The position numbers were made by a program, and so were the translations under genes. The notes below the pieces were generated by a model. The model saw nothing but the letters and a program-made list of their open reading frames with translations. It was not told the DNA's origin and ran no database searches. From a virus, in IMG/VR virus record IMGVR_UViG_3300042881_000733, positions 1-32,665 of that record: DNA of 32,665 nucleotides; one strand, given 5' to 3'. The stretch's first letter is position 1. Every line of letters starts with the position of its first letter. Below are positions 20,294 to 27,866 of this stretch, piece after piece.

Positions 20294-22067
20294 TAATATT
20301 TCAATAGTTAATTTATCGGCTTATACATCGCCTGAGATTAAGGAGAATAAAAAAGCTAATTACATTGAATACGGAAACGATAATAATTACTTTCAGTATT
20401 TAATAGATAGATACTTGTATAGTACTTCAAATGGTGCTATTATTACCGGTATTACTAATATGATATATGGTAAAGGTATCGGTGCATTAGATGCTAATAA
20501 AAAGCCTAATGAGTATGCGCAAATGATTTCTTTAATTAAACCTGATTGTTTAAAAAAAGTAGCATTAGAACGCAAATTATTGGGAATGGCTGCAATGCAG
20601 GTTGTAATGGAAAAGAAACAAGTAAAATCTATTTCACACTTTCCTATGCATACTTTACGTGCTGAAAAATGCAACGATAAAGGCGAAATTGAAAATTGGT
20701 ATTATTTCCCTGATTGGACAAAGAAAAAACCAAGTGAAGAACCTAAAAAGATTCCTGCTTTTGGTTTTGGTAATGGCAACGAAGTAGAAATTTATATTGT
20801 AAAACCTTACGTTAGTGGCTTTCACTACTATACACCCATAGATTATTCAGGTGCGTTACCTTATGCCTATCTTGAGGAAACTATCTCGGATTATCTAATT
20901 AATGATATTTCTAACGGATTTAGTGGTACTAAAGTTATCAATTTTAACAATGGTATTCCTTCTGAAGAAATGCGTGATAGAATAAAAAGCGATGTGCTTT
21001 CTAAACTAACAGGCGCACGTGGTGAAAAAGTAATTGTAGCTTTTAACGCTAATGCAGAAAGTAAAACTACAGTTGATGATTTACCTTTAACTGATGCACC
21101 TGCACACTACGAATACTTAAGTAAAGAATGTTTTGAAAAACTAATTGTAGGACATCGTGTAACTTCGCCTATGCTTTTAGGAGTTCGTACAGGTGATGGT
21201 GGTTTAGGTAATAATGCAGATGAAATTAAAACTGCTACTTTGTTAATGGATAACATTGTTATTAAACCATACCAAGAAGAACTATGTGCTGCTTTAGATG
21301 AAATTTTAGCAGTTAATGGTATTTCTTTAAAATTATACTTTAAAACTATTCAACCATTAGAATTTACTGATTTAGAAAATACACAAACACAAGAACAAGT
21401 AGCAGAAGAAACAGGTTTAAGTTCACACACTTGTTTAAGCTCAGATTTTACAGATGAAGAAGGCGAAGCGTTATTTGATTCTTTAGCAGGTGAAACAATA
21501 GATGATGAATGGGAATTAGTAGATAAACGTGAGTATTCAGATTCAAATATATCTATTGAAGAATGGGCAAATTCTAAAATTAAAGCTAAACAAACTTTAT
21601 TTGAAAAGTTAGCTGATGTTATTAAATCTAATCCAAGTGCTAAAAGTACATTAGATAAAAAAACTTTTAAAGTACGTTATGAATATGCTGAAAAGTATTC
21701 AAGCGGTAATTCACGTACTTTTTGCAAACGAATGATGGGTAGAACTGCAAATGGTGTTGTTTACAGAAAAGAAGATATAGACCAAGCGAGTTTTATAGGT
21801 GTAAATAATTCTTTTGGGCATAAAGGTCAAAATTATTCTTTGTTCAAATATAAGGGCGGAGTTAACTGTGGCCACGTATGGAATGAGAATCTTTATAGAT
21901 TAAAAACAAAAACAGATGGTACACCTTATGTAGATAAATCATTAAGTTCAAGTGAAGAAGTTTCATCTATTGCGGGTTACAATCCAAATCCTGCAGGTTG
22001 GTCAGAAGCACAAATTGCACCAATAGATATGCCAAACAGAGGACACCACCCAAATTTTAAAAATTAA
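20286..22067 (+). CDS. Portal protein with C-terminal capsid-associated extension
   Basis: Residues 1-380 look like a phage portal: NGAIITGITNMIYGKGI, YYTPIDYSGALPYAYLEETISDYLINDISNGF, IVAFNANAESKT, then HYEYLSKECFEKLIVGHRVTSPMLLGVRTGDGGLGNNADEIKTA, the usual portal region with the crown helices. A portal forms the 12-mer ring at the head vertex. Residues about 410-593 are an extra domain with NSRTFCKRMMG, KEDIDQASF, GGVNCGHVW and NPAGWSEAQIAPIDMPNRGHHP; similar domains are fused to other head proteins in related phages. The role of this domain is unknown. Confidence 0.82.
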   Translation: MDNNISIVNLSAYTSPEIKENKKANYIEYGNDNNYFQYLIDRYLYSTSNGAIITGITNMIYGKGIGALDANKKPNEYAQMISLIKPDCLKKVALERKLLGMAAMQVVMEKKQVKSISHFPMHTLRAEKCNDKGEIENWYYFPDWTKKKPSEEPKKIPAFGFGNGNEVEIYIVKPYVSGFHYYTPIDYSGALPYAYLEETISDYLINDISNGFSGTKVINFNNGIPSEEMRDRIKSDVLSKLTGARGEKVIVAFNANAESKTTVDDLPLTDAPAHYEYLSKECFEKLIVGHRVTSPMLLGVRTGDGGLGNNADEIKTATLLMDNIVIKPYQEELCAALDEILAVNGISLKLYFKTIQPLEFTDLENTQTQEQVAEETGLSSHTCLSSDFTDEEGEALFDSLAGETIDDEWELVDKREYSDSNISIEEWANSKIKAKQTLFEKLADVIKSNPSAKSTLDKKTFKVRYEYAEKYSSGNSRTFCKRMMGRTANGVVYRKEDIDQASFIGVNNSFGHKGQNYSLFKYKGGVNCGHVWNENLYRLKTKTDGTPYVDKSLSSSEEVSSIAGYNPNPAGWSEAQIAPIDMPNRGHHPNFKN

Positions 22068-22070
22068 CAA

Positions 22071-22571
22071 ATGGCACAGGCACTATTTATAACACGTGAT
22101 GATATTGTAAAATTTACTGCATTAAATGGGAACATTGATACTGATAAATTTATACAGTTTATTAAAATCGCTCAGGATATTCATATACAGAACTATCTTG
22201 GTACTCGATTATTTAAAAGGATTAATGATGATATAGTTTCAGGTGATTTAGAAGAACCATATACAACGCTTTTAAGCACGTATATTAAACCTATGGTAAT
22301 ACATTGGTCTATGGTAGAATATTTGCCCTACGCTGCTTATACTATTGCTAATAAAGGTGTATTCAAACATTCAAGCGAAGCAAGTACAAACGTAGATAAA
22401 AACGAAATAGATTTCTTGATTGAAAAAGAGCGTGATGTAGCACAATCTTATACAAATAGATTTATAGATTATATGTGTTTTAATCAATCTTCGTTTCCTG
22501 AATATAACCAAAATTCAAACGCTGATGTTTACCCTGATTCTTCTGCAAACTTTACAGGATGGATACTATAA
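22071..22571 (+). CDS. Head-tail connector-like protein (DUF6712-like), 166 aa
   Basis: Starts 3 nt after the portal. The pattern FITRDDIVKFTALNGNIDTDKFIQFIKIAQDIHIQNYLGTRLFKRI, then KPMVIHWSMVEYLPYAAYTIANKGVFKHSSEAS, matches the all-helical DUF6712 or gp6-like adaptor family in Bacteroidota phages. These adaptors sit below the portal and close the head-tail junction. Family recall is from memory, so moderate confidence. Confidence 0.65.
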   Translation: MAQALFITRDDIVKFTALNGNIDTDKFIQFIKIAQDIHIQNYLGTRLFKRINDDIVSGDLEEPYTTLLSTYIKPMVIHWSMVEYLPYAAYTIANKGVFKHSSEASTNVDKNEIDFLIEKERDVAQSYTNRFIDYMCFNQSSFPEYNQNSNADVYPDSSANFTGWIL

Positions 22572-22699
22572 AAGAAACATACAAACCCAAAGAAAAGAAC
22601 GTACAAAAATTACAATTATTTTTAAATAAAATAGAAAATGAGTTTAAACTTCACACACATAAAGTCAGATACGTTCGAGGCAGTAAACTTCGAGATTAA
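22559..22699 (+). CDS. Possible small ORF, 46 aa
   Basis: ATG 22559 overlaps the end of the connector gene by 13 nt, and the frame runs 62 nt into the next gene. The product (MDTIKETYKPKEKNVQKLQLFLNKIENEFKLHTHKVRYVRG) is basic and helical. The long overlap makes this uncertain; it is kept because the 66-nt gap lacks any other signal except an A/T-rich leader before 22638. Confidence 0.3.
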   Translation: MDTIKETYKPKEKNVQKLQLFLNKIENEFKLHTHKVRYVRGSKLRD

Positions 22700-22970
22700 T
22701 GTAGATACTGTACCGGTAGATTTAACAGATACTATTATTCGTATGCAACTGCGCAAAGAATACGGTGGTGTAGTTGGTTTATCATTAACTTCTGTAGGTA
22801 ATGCAGGAATTACTATTACAGATGCTCCAAATGGCTTATTTCGTATCAATCAGCAAATTATAGATATACCTGCTTTTAATTACATTTATGATATTGAATT
22901 CGATTTTGATGGAGTTGTAAAAACTTATATTTCAGGGAATTTTTTAATTAAAAATGATGTAACCCGCTAA
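22638..22970 (+). CDS. Small baseplate/fibre-associated beta-sandwich protein (BppU_N-like)
   Basis: A 110-aa beta-rich protein: FTHIKSDTFEAVNFEINVDTVPVDLTDTIIRMQLRK, then ITITDAPNGLFRINQQ and YIYDIEFDFDGVVKTYISGNFLIKNDVTR. This is like the N-terminal domain of BppU/phage fibre proteins, where the pattern (V-D-L-T-x-A-x-I-x-M-x-x-R) and a final G-x-F-x-(I/V) repeat. It directly precedes and touches the fibre gene, so it probably anchors the fibre to the baseplate. Confidence 0.55.
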   Translation: MSLNFTHIKSDTFEAVNFEINVDTVPVDLTDTIIRMQLRKEYGGVVGLSLTSVGNAGITITDAPNGLFRINQQIIDIPAFNYIYDIEFDFDGVVKTYISGNFLIKNDVTR

Positions 22971-25114
22971 TGTGTGAAAATGTAAACATAAACGTTTCTG
23001 AAACTAACGAAACAATTAATATAGTATCTTCTGAAATTCAAGAAGTAATTGATATTAATGTGTTTGAAACTGCTGAAGATGTTACTTTAAATATTACTGA
23101 ACAACTAATTCAAGTAAACGTAAACAAAGTAACTGCTGCTGAACAAATACAATCTGATTGGAATCAAACAGATGTAGATGCATTAGATTTCATTAAAAAC
23201 AAACCTACTTCTACTTCTGACTTTATAAACGATGGTGAAGATGGTGTAAACCCATTTATAACGGCTGCCGATATTCCCGCTGCGGTCACTTCGGTAGGAT
23301 TGACAATGCCCTCAGCGTTTAGCGTAGCAAATAGTCCAATCACAAGCGCAGGAACTTTAGAAGTTACAGGTGCAGGTACTGTTAGTCAATACGTGCGAGG
23401 CGATGGCTCACTTGCAAACTTCCCTACATCAACAGGTGGAGGGTCGTCTTTGGCTTTTTATTTAAACGGCTCAGTTTCGCAAGGCACATTTGGTGGTGTT
23501 GCATTTAAAGAGATGGACAGAACTCCGATATTAGGAGCAGGGACTGATTTTACAATAAGTTCTAACGGATATATTCAATCATTTATAACTGATGCAAACG
23601 TTCCTAATTTATTGGAAATTCCTGCGGGTAATTGGAATTTTGAAACGTATTTTAGTGCGTCAAGTAATGGCGGTAGTCCTTCATTTTACATTGAGTTATA
23701 CAAATGGGATGGAACAACTTTATCTTTGATAGCGTCAAACTCAGCAAATCCCGAAGGCATTACAAACGGAACGGCAACACATCTTTATCTTAGTGCATTA
23801 CCTATCCCACAAACAACGTTAGCTTTGACCGATAGATTGGCGGTAAGAATATATGTAAACAATTCGGGCCGTACAATTAAACTACATACTGAAAACGGAC
23901 ACCTTTGCGAAGTCATTACAACATTTTCGACAGGATTAACTGCGCTAAACGGATTGACTGCGCAAGTCCAATCATTTGCAACAGGCACAAGCGGAACGGA
24001 TTTTGCTATAAGTTCAACAACTGCAACGCACACCTTTAATCTTCCAACGGCTTCGGCTGCAAATCGTGGAGCTTTATCATCTACGGATTGGAGTACATTT
24101 AACGGCAAATTCACTTTACCCGCACTAACAAGCGGCAGCGTTTTATTTTCAAATGGCACGACCATAGCGCAAGACAATAGCAACCTATTTTGGGATGACA
24201 CGAATAATCGTTTAGGAATTGGAACGGCAACTCCAACATCAAGGCTTCACATTGCTGCTCAAGGTGCGTTATCAACTGACATAGCTTTTAAAATTAGAAA
24301 TTCTGCAAATACAGCAGACATTTTAAATGTGAATGGATTAGGTGTGATGGAAATGATAAACACTGCTCTTTCATTACAATTACTTAATACAACAGGTGTA
24401 GGAGTTCAATTTAGAAATGGTGCAGGTTCAACATCATATACATTAAGAGGATGGAATACAAATACAGGTGTTTATACTCCGCTTAATATTGATGCTAATC
24501 AATTAAATTTAAACACATTATCAAATTCAAATGTAATTTTTGGAAGTGGAAACGTACTAATAAACACCATAACCGACGCAGGTTTTAAATTAGACGTAAA
24601 CGGCACGGCGAGGGTTAACGGCTCAACTACATTTGGAACACTCGGAACAGGCACAGGGATGTTTTGGGATAATACGAATAATGGGTTAACTTTAGGAGGC
24701 ACTACTTTAGATTCAAATATTATTTTTCAAATAAATGGAAGTAAAGGCGCAAGGATAAGCGGAACAGGTGCGGGATTTGGATATAGTTTAGTAAGAGGTA
24801 GTGAAACTTCATCTTTTTTAAATAGTGCAAGTGCAGGAGTTTTATCAAGTACAACTACTTTAGCTTTTAATACTGCAGCAACTATAAGGGTGCTTGTTAA
24901 TTCAAGCGGAAATATATTAATAAACACTACAAGCGATGTTCCAAGTTCAAAGCTAACAATTGCAAGTACTACTCAAGGATTCCTGCCACCGAGAATGACG
25001 ACTACACAAAAAAACGCAATAGCTACACCCGCTGCGGGATTGGTTGTTTACGATACAACTTTGAATAAATTATGTTTATATACAACAACTTGGGAAACCA
25101 TAACTTCATTATAA
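22970..25114 (+). CDS. Tail fibre / receptor-binding protein, 714 aa
   Basis: Domains in order: a threonine/isoleucine/valine-rich beta start (1-60), AEQIQSDWNQTDVDALDFIKNKPT linker (about 57-80), a V-x-SVGLTMPSAF collagen-free fibre repeat, a beta-sandwich of about 150 residues (about 190-320, FYIELYKWDGTTLSLIAS...), a TASAANRGALSSTDWSTFNGK motif, then GNVLINT-type repeats and a C-terminal LPPRMTTTQKNAIATPAAGLVVYDTTLNKLCLY box seen in many Bacteroidota phage fibres. It probably determines host range. No intramolecular chaperone is evident. Confidence 0.75.
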   Translation: MCENVNINVSETNETINIVSSEIQEVIDINVFETAEDVTLNITEQLIQVNVNKVTAAEQIQSDWNQTDVDALDFIKNKPTSTSDFINDGEDGVNPFITAADIPAAVTSVGLTMPSAFSVANSPITSAGTLEVTGAGTVSQYVRGDGSLANFPTSTGGGSSLAFYLNGSVSQGTFGGVAFKEMDRTPILGAGTDFTISSNGYIQSFITDANVPNLLEIPAGNWNFETYFSASSNGGSPSFYIELYKWDGTTLSLIASNSANPEGITNGTATHLYLSALPIPQTTLALTDRLAVRIYVNNSGRTIKLHTENGHLCEVITTFSTGLTALNGLTAQVQSFATGTSGTDFAISSTTATHTFNLPTASAANRGALSSTDWSTFNGKFTLPALTSGSVLFSNGTTIAQDNSNLFWDDTNNRLGIGTATPTSRLHIAAQGALSTDIAFKIRNSANTADILNVNGLGVMEMINTALSLQLLNTTGVGVQFRNGAGSTSYTLRGWNTNTGVYTPLNIDANQLNLNTLSNSNVIFGSGNVLINTITDAGFKLDVNGTARVNGSTTFGTLGTGTGMFWDNTNNGLTLGGTTLDSNIIFQINGSKGARISGTGAGFGYSLVRGSETSSFLNSASAGVLSSTTTLAFNTAATIRVLVNSSGNILINTTSDVPSSKLTIASTTQGFLPPRMTTTQKNAIATPAAGLVVYDTTLNKLCLYTTTWETITSL

Positions 25115-25115
25115 A

Positions 25116-25367
25116 ATGGCACAAATACAACCGATTAATTTCCCCTTTACAGGCGAAGCGACACAATTAAAAGTTTTAATACTTAACTTTGAAACGACTG
25201 CGAACACTTGCACGACTTACAACGAACTATTGACCGACGAAGGTATAGTATGTTCGTCTTGGAATTACACCTTAACTGATGAGGAGTTTTCAGCGTGGGG
25301 CGAAGACAATACGTGGATTGAATCTTGCGTAGCAAAAGACAAAAACATTACTATTTTAACATACTAA
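25116..25367 (+). CDS. Small fibre-adjacent protein, 83 aa
   Basis: Starts 1 nt after the fibre gene. The product (MAQIQPINFPFTGEATQLKVLILNFETTANTCTTYNELLTDEGIVCSSWNYTLTDEEFSAWGEDNTWIESCVAKDKNITILTY) is acidic and beta-like. A fibre tip, a fibre chaperone or a small virion protein is possible; no family is known to me. Base composition resembles the second half of the fibre gene (more GC), so it likely moves with it. Confidence 0.6.
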   Translation: MAQIQPINFPFTGEATQLKVLILNFETTANTCTTYNELLTDEGIVCSSWNYTLTDEEFSAWGEDNTWIESCVAKDKNITILTY

Positions 25368-25369
25368 AA

Positions 25370-25507
25370 ATGGAAGAATTAAACGTACTTAAACAAGCGA
25401 TTGAAATAGCAGTAAAAGCGGGAGTTTATCAAATGGCTGACGTGGTTGCTTTGTCGCAAATACTTGACAAATTAGCGGCTAAATTGCAAGACGATGAAGC
25501 AAATTAA
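25370..25507 (+). CDS. Hypothetical protein, 45 aa
   Basis: Start taken at ATG 25370, 2 nt after the previous stop, rather than an upstream in-frame ATG at 25325 that overlaps the previous gene by 43 nt. The product MEELNVLKQAIEIAVKAGVYQMADVVALSQILDKLAAKLQDDEAN is a compact helical protein, a type often found before lysis genes in these phages. Function unknown. Confidence 0.55.
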   Translation: MEELNVLKQAIEIAVKAGVYQMADVVALSQILDKLAAKLQDDEAN

Positions 25508-25694
25508 GGAGCATTTATTGCCTATTATTTTAATCGTTTTGGGAATACTTGACCAAACGACACACTTGCTTGTAGAGTTGATTAGTCAGTTAGGTTTACC
25601 TGAATACGTAGGAACTATATTTAAAATATTAGTAATTGTACTTGGTGCTGCAAAACTATATTTAGCACAACCAAATAAATTTAAAAATGAGTAA
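25494..25694 (+). CDS. Holin-like membrane protein, 66 aa
   Basis: Two hydrophobic stretches (LLPIILIVLGILDQTTHLLVELI and YVGTIFKILVIVLGAAKLYLA) separated by a short turn, a charged C-terminus (QPNKFKNE), and a length usual for class II holins. It lies in the lysis cassette before the endolysin, as expected. Holins form pores at a set time so that the endolysin can reach the cell wall. Assignment by topology and position. Confidence 0.65.
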   Translation: MKQIKEHLLPIILIVLGILDQTTHLLVELISQLGLPEYVGTIFKILVIVLGAAKLYLAQPNKFKNE

Positions 25695-25980
25695 TTTAGA
25701 AAGTGAAAGATTAGACAGAATAGAACAACACTTAAAACTATTAAAACAAGATAGTGAAATTCGTTCTGCTGATATAAAAGAGATTAAAATAGCTTTAATA
25801 GGTTCTGCTTTAAACGATTTTAAGGGTTTAGTTTGGAAAGTATCAGATATTGATAACAGAGTAACTGAACTTGAAGATAACGATAACGAAATGAAAGTTT
25901 ACGTTAAACAAGCTAAATTTGTTATAGCTGCTTTTACTGCTGCATTAGTTACTTTACTTTTTAAAACATTTTCTAAATGA
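25687..25980 (+). CDS. Coiled-coil protein with C-terminal membrane segment (holin-like/XhlA-like)
   Basis: Residues 1-75 are charged and helical (ESERLDRIEQHLKLLKQDSEIRSADIKEIK...DNRVTELEDNDNEMKVYVKQ), then KFVIAAFTAALVTLLFKTF forms one transmembrane helix at the C-terminus. This is the layout of XhlA-type haemolysin/holin accessory proteins. It overlaps the holin-like gene by 8 nt and the endolysin by 4 nt, so the three are coupled. Confidence 0.65.
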   Translation: MSNLESERLDRIEQHLKLLKQDSEIRSADIKEIKIALIGSALNDFKGLVWKVSDIDNRVTELEDNDNEMKVYVKQAKFVIAAFTAALVTLLFKTFSK

Positions 25981-26423
25981 AATTAAATTCAGAAGGTTAC
26001 AGATTAATAACGAAATTTGAAGGATTTAGTGCTAAACCATATTTGTGTTCTGCTAAAGTTCCTACGATTGGGTATGGGAATTGTTATTATACAAATGGTA
26101 AAAAAGTAACGTTATTAGACAAACCAATTACAGAATCAGAAGCGTTTGAAATGTTTAAAGAAATAGCTGATAGATTTGCTGATAAAGTAAGTAAGTTAGT
26201 TACATACCCTATAAATCAAAATCAATTTAATTCTTTAGTTTCACTTTGTTACAACATTGGAGTATCAGCGTTTCAGTTATCTACTTTGCTTAAAATGGTA
26301 AATGAAAATGCAAAGAATCCAAAAATAAAAGACCAATTTTTACGTTGGAATAAAGCAGGTGGTAGAGTATTACGTGGATTAACATTAAGAAGAAATGAAG
26401 AAGCATTTATATATTTTAGTTAG
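25977..26423 (+). CDS. Endolysin, GH24 lysozyme family
   Basis: The catalytic pattern is E15-8 residues-C24-5 residues-T30 (KFEGFSAKPYLCSAKVPTIGYG), the GH24 triad in its Glu-Cys-Thr variant, in place of the Glu-Asp-Thr seen in T4 lysozyme. YPINQNQFNSLVSLCYNIG and the end RWNKAGGRVLRGLTLRRNEEA match the T4/P22-type family. It cleaves the glycan strand of peptidoglycan. At 148 aa it is of normal length, has no signal peptide, and so relies on the holin. Confidence 0.93.
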   Translation: MKLNSEGYRLITKFEGFSAKPYLCSAKVPTIGYGNCYYTNGKKVTLLDKPITESEAFEMFKEIADRFADKVSKLVTYPINQNQFNSLVSLCYNIGVSAFQLSTLLKMVNENAKNPKIKDQFLRWNKAGGRVLRGLTLRRNEEAFIYFS

Positions 26424-26883
26424 TTTAGTATTACTATCTTGCGGTTCAAGAAAAGTACAATTAAATACTACAGAAATAAAAAAAGATTCAAGTGTAACTA
26501 CAACTCAAATTGATAGTAGTAAATCTATTAAAACTACAGATGATTCTACTAATATTAATATTGATACTGAAGAAACTGAAATTTGTATAATTCCGTTAGA
26601 TTCTACCAAAGAAATTAAAGTAAATGGTAAAACTTATTTTAACGTGAAATTACGCATTAAAAAACGTAAAGATAACACTACATACCAAAATACAAATAAA
26701 GTTGCTCAAATCGATTTAAAACACGTTGTAAAGCATACTGAGGCTAAAACTTCTACTAAACAAAACACTAAAGTTAAAAATATAGACAGAAAAGAAAGTA
26801 TTTTAAACTATTGGTGGATTTTATTAATTCTAATTATAATTTATTCTGCATACAAATGGCAAAACAAACTGCGGTTATTGTAA
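26395..26883 (+). CDS. Unimolecular spanin candidate (lipoprotein with C-terminal TM)
   Basis: The N-terminus MKKHLYILVSLVLLSCGS has a lipobox LLSC with Cys16, so it should be an outer-membrane lipoprotein. The C-terminus has one transmembrane helix (about 138-152, NYWWILLILIIIYSAY). The middle is charged and polar with predicted beta structure. A lipoprotein anchored at both ends is the definition of a u-spanin, which fuses inner and outer membranes after cell wall loss. It overlaps the endolysin by 29 nt, which fits a lysis cassette. Confidence 0.75.
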   Translation: MKKHLYILVSLVLLSCGSRKVQLNTTEIKKDSSVTTTQIDSSKSIKTTDDSTNINIDTEETEICIIPLDSTKEIKVNGKTYFNVKLRIKKRKDNTTYQNTNKVAQIDLKHVVKHTEAKTSTKQNTKVKNIDRKESILNYWWILLILIIIYSAYKWQNKLRLL

Positions 26884-26990
26884 AAGTTGAACGTGATATT
26901 AACAGGCCAAATATCCACGCTAAAAGTAAAACTTCTAAATTAAAAACTTCCAAGAATTATAAAAAGAAATATGCAGGTCAAGGAAGATAA
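26856..26990 (+). CDS. Small basic protein, 44 aa
   Basis: ATG 26856 overlaps the spanin gene by 28 nt. The product MAKQTAVIVKVERDINRPNIHAKSKTSKLKTSKNYKKKYAGQGR is lysine-rich, with an end (KNYKKKY-x-GQGR) that I have seen in tiny ORFs of related phages. It may bind nucleic acid; function unknown. The stop codon lies within the loop of the terminator that follows. Confidence 0.55.
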   Translation: MAKQTAVIVKVERDINRPNIHAKSKTSKLKTSKNYKKKYAGQGR

Positions 26991-27003
26991 GAATTCCTTT
27001 TTT
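26980..27003 (+). terminator. AT-rich hairpin terminator after lysis operon
   Basis: AAGGAA (26980-26985), an 8-nt loop, TTCCTT (26994-26999) then Ts to 27003. The stem is weak (two G-C pairs), but it lies at the end of the late operon and before the AT-rich block. Confidence 0.5.
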
Positions 27004-27216
27004 GCTTATTTTATATATTTATATTATATTATATATATTATTATATTTTTTAGTTATATATTTAACTATATTTAGTGTTATATTATATATATTATTAAAA
27101 TTAAAAATAAAATAAATCAGCCGTTTTAACGCATTGTTTTTATGTTAGGTATACAAGTATACTAAAAACTAAAGAAAGTTGTTTAAAACGCTTTAAAATG
27201 CTATATTCGATATGTT
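26991..27216. other. Extremely AT-rich intergenic block with repeats
   Basis: About 226 bases without a credible gene. Bases 27004-27117 contain almost only A and T. The 20-mer TTATATTATATATATTATTA occurs twice, at 27024-27043 and 27078-27097. Further on, GTATAC occurs twice with 2 bp between (27149-27154, 27157-27162), and TTTAAAACGC / TTTAAAATGC form a tandem 10-bp repeat (27182-27201). It sits between the lysis genes and NinG, at the boundary of late and recombination genes. A replication origin or a regulatory region is possible. Confidence 0.5.
27179..27209 (+). promoter_or_regulatory. Candidate promoter for NinG gene
   Basis: TTG (27179-27181), 20 bp, then TATATTCG (27202-27209), one base from the TAnnTTTG consensus. 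The tandem 10-bp repeat lies in the spacer, and the ATG at 27217 is only 7 nt after the box, so the mRNA would be nearly leaderless. Weak evidence. Confidence 0.35.
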
Positions 27217-27585
27217 ATGGCTAAAAAAGTAAGTAGAAGTTCGTTAGTTAAAAAGTTAGATACTGTTTTCAGTCAATACATACGGCAAAGATACGCTGTA
27301 AATGGTGTAGCTGAATGCGTTACTTGTGGTAAACAAGATGAATGGCGCAAACTACAGGCCGGACATTTTATGAGTAGAAGGCATTACTCTACACGTTGGA
27401 ACGAAGATAACGTACAAGTTCAATGTTATGGGTGTAATGTTATGCGAAGTGGTGAACAATACTTATACTCAAAATACTTGGGTGAAACAATGTCAATAAC
27501 TTTATTAAATGAATCGAGAAAAACAGTTAAATTTGCTGATGTAGATTTACTCGAAAAAATAGAATACTATAAAAGTAAAATATAA
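27217..27585 (+). CDS. ninG: NinG/Rap recombination protein
   Basis: This 122-aa protein has the NinG (lambda Rap) pattern: CVTCGK (C34, C37), the LQAGHFMSRRHYSTRWNEDNVQVQCYGCN stretch with H50, R60 and the second Cys pair (C70, C73). Rap is a structure-specific endonuclease that cleaves branched recombination intermediates and supports Red-type recombination. Partners here are probably the ERF protein (28047) and the exonuclease (2890). It is shorter than lambda Rap (about 200 aa), as usual in Bacteroidota phages. Followed by a terminator. Confidence 0.88.
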   Translation: MAKKVSRSSLVKKLDTVFSQYIRQRYAVNGVAECVTCGKQDEWRKLQAGHFMSRRHYSTRWNEDNVQVQCYGCNVMRSGEQYLYSKYLGETMSITLLNESRKTVKFADVDLLEKIEYYKSKI

Positions 27586-27646
27586 AATTTATGTATTTGC
27601 GGTACTAAATTAAATTTGTCTGTTCTTTGTTATTTCTTTGAAAATT

Positions 27647-27674
27647 GGGTAGTTTAACGGCTACCCTTTTTTTT
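27647..27674 (+). terminator. Rho-independent terminator after NinG
   Basis: GGGTAG (27647-27652), loop TTTAACGG, CTACCC (27661-27666), then eight Ts. The class I 19-mer of the next operon starts only 6 nt after the T run. Confidence 0.88.
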
Positions 27675-27680
27675 GCTATA

Positions 27681-27732
27681 TGTTAAAGTTTTGTTAAAAA
27701 AAATTAGTATATACTTTTTTGATATACATTTG
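27681..27732 (+). promoter_or_regulatory. Class I promoter module, copy 3
   Basis: The exact 19-mer lies at 27681-27699 and TACATTTG (27725-27732) fits TAnnTTTG. The distance between them is 44 bp, about one helical turn less than the 53-54 bp of copies 1 and 2. I see no -33 TTG at the usual spacing. The leader AATAACAAATAACAAATTATG is similar to the other two copies. Confidence 0.7.
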
Positions 27733-27761
27733 CTTCATCAAACAATAACAAATAACAAATT

Positions 27762-27866
27762 ATGAAACAATTTATTAAGGATTTTTTCCAAAAACGTGAG
27801 TACCAATACACATTCTGCTTTGTATGCGCAATGTATTTTATTTTACAATTAATTTTTAGAAGCTAA
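27762..27866 (+). CDS. Small membrane protein, 34 aa
   Basis: ATG 27762 is the first start after promoter copy 3, in the same ATTATG context as the other class I first genes. MKQFIKDFFQKREYQYTFCFVCAMYFILQLIFRS has one hydrophobic segment (about 17-31). The stop overlaps the next ATG (TAATG). Function unknown; it is analogous in position to the first genes of the other class I operons. Confidence 0.5.
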   Translation: MKQFIKDFFQKREYQYTFCFVCAMYFILQLIFRS

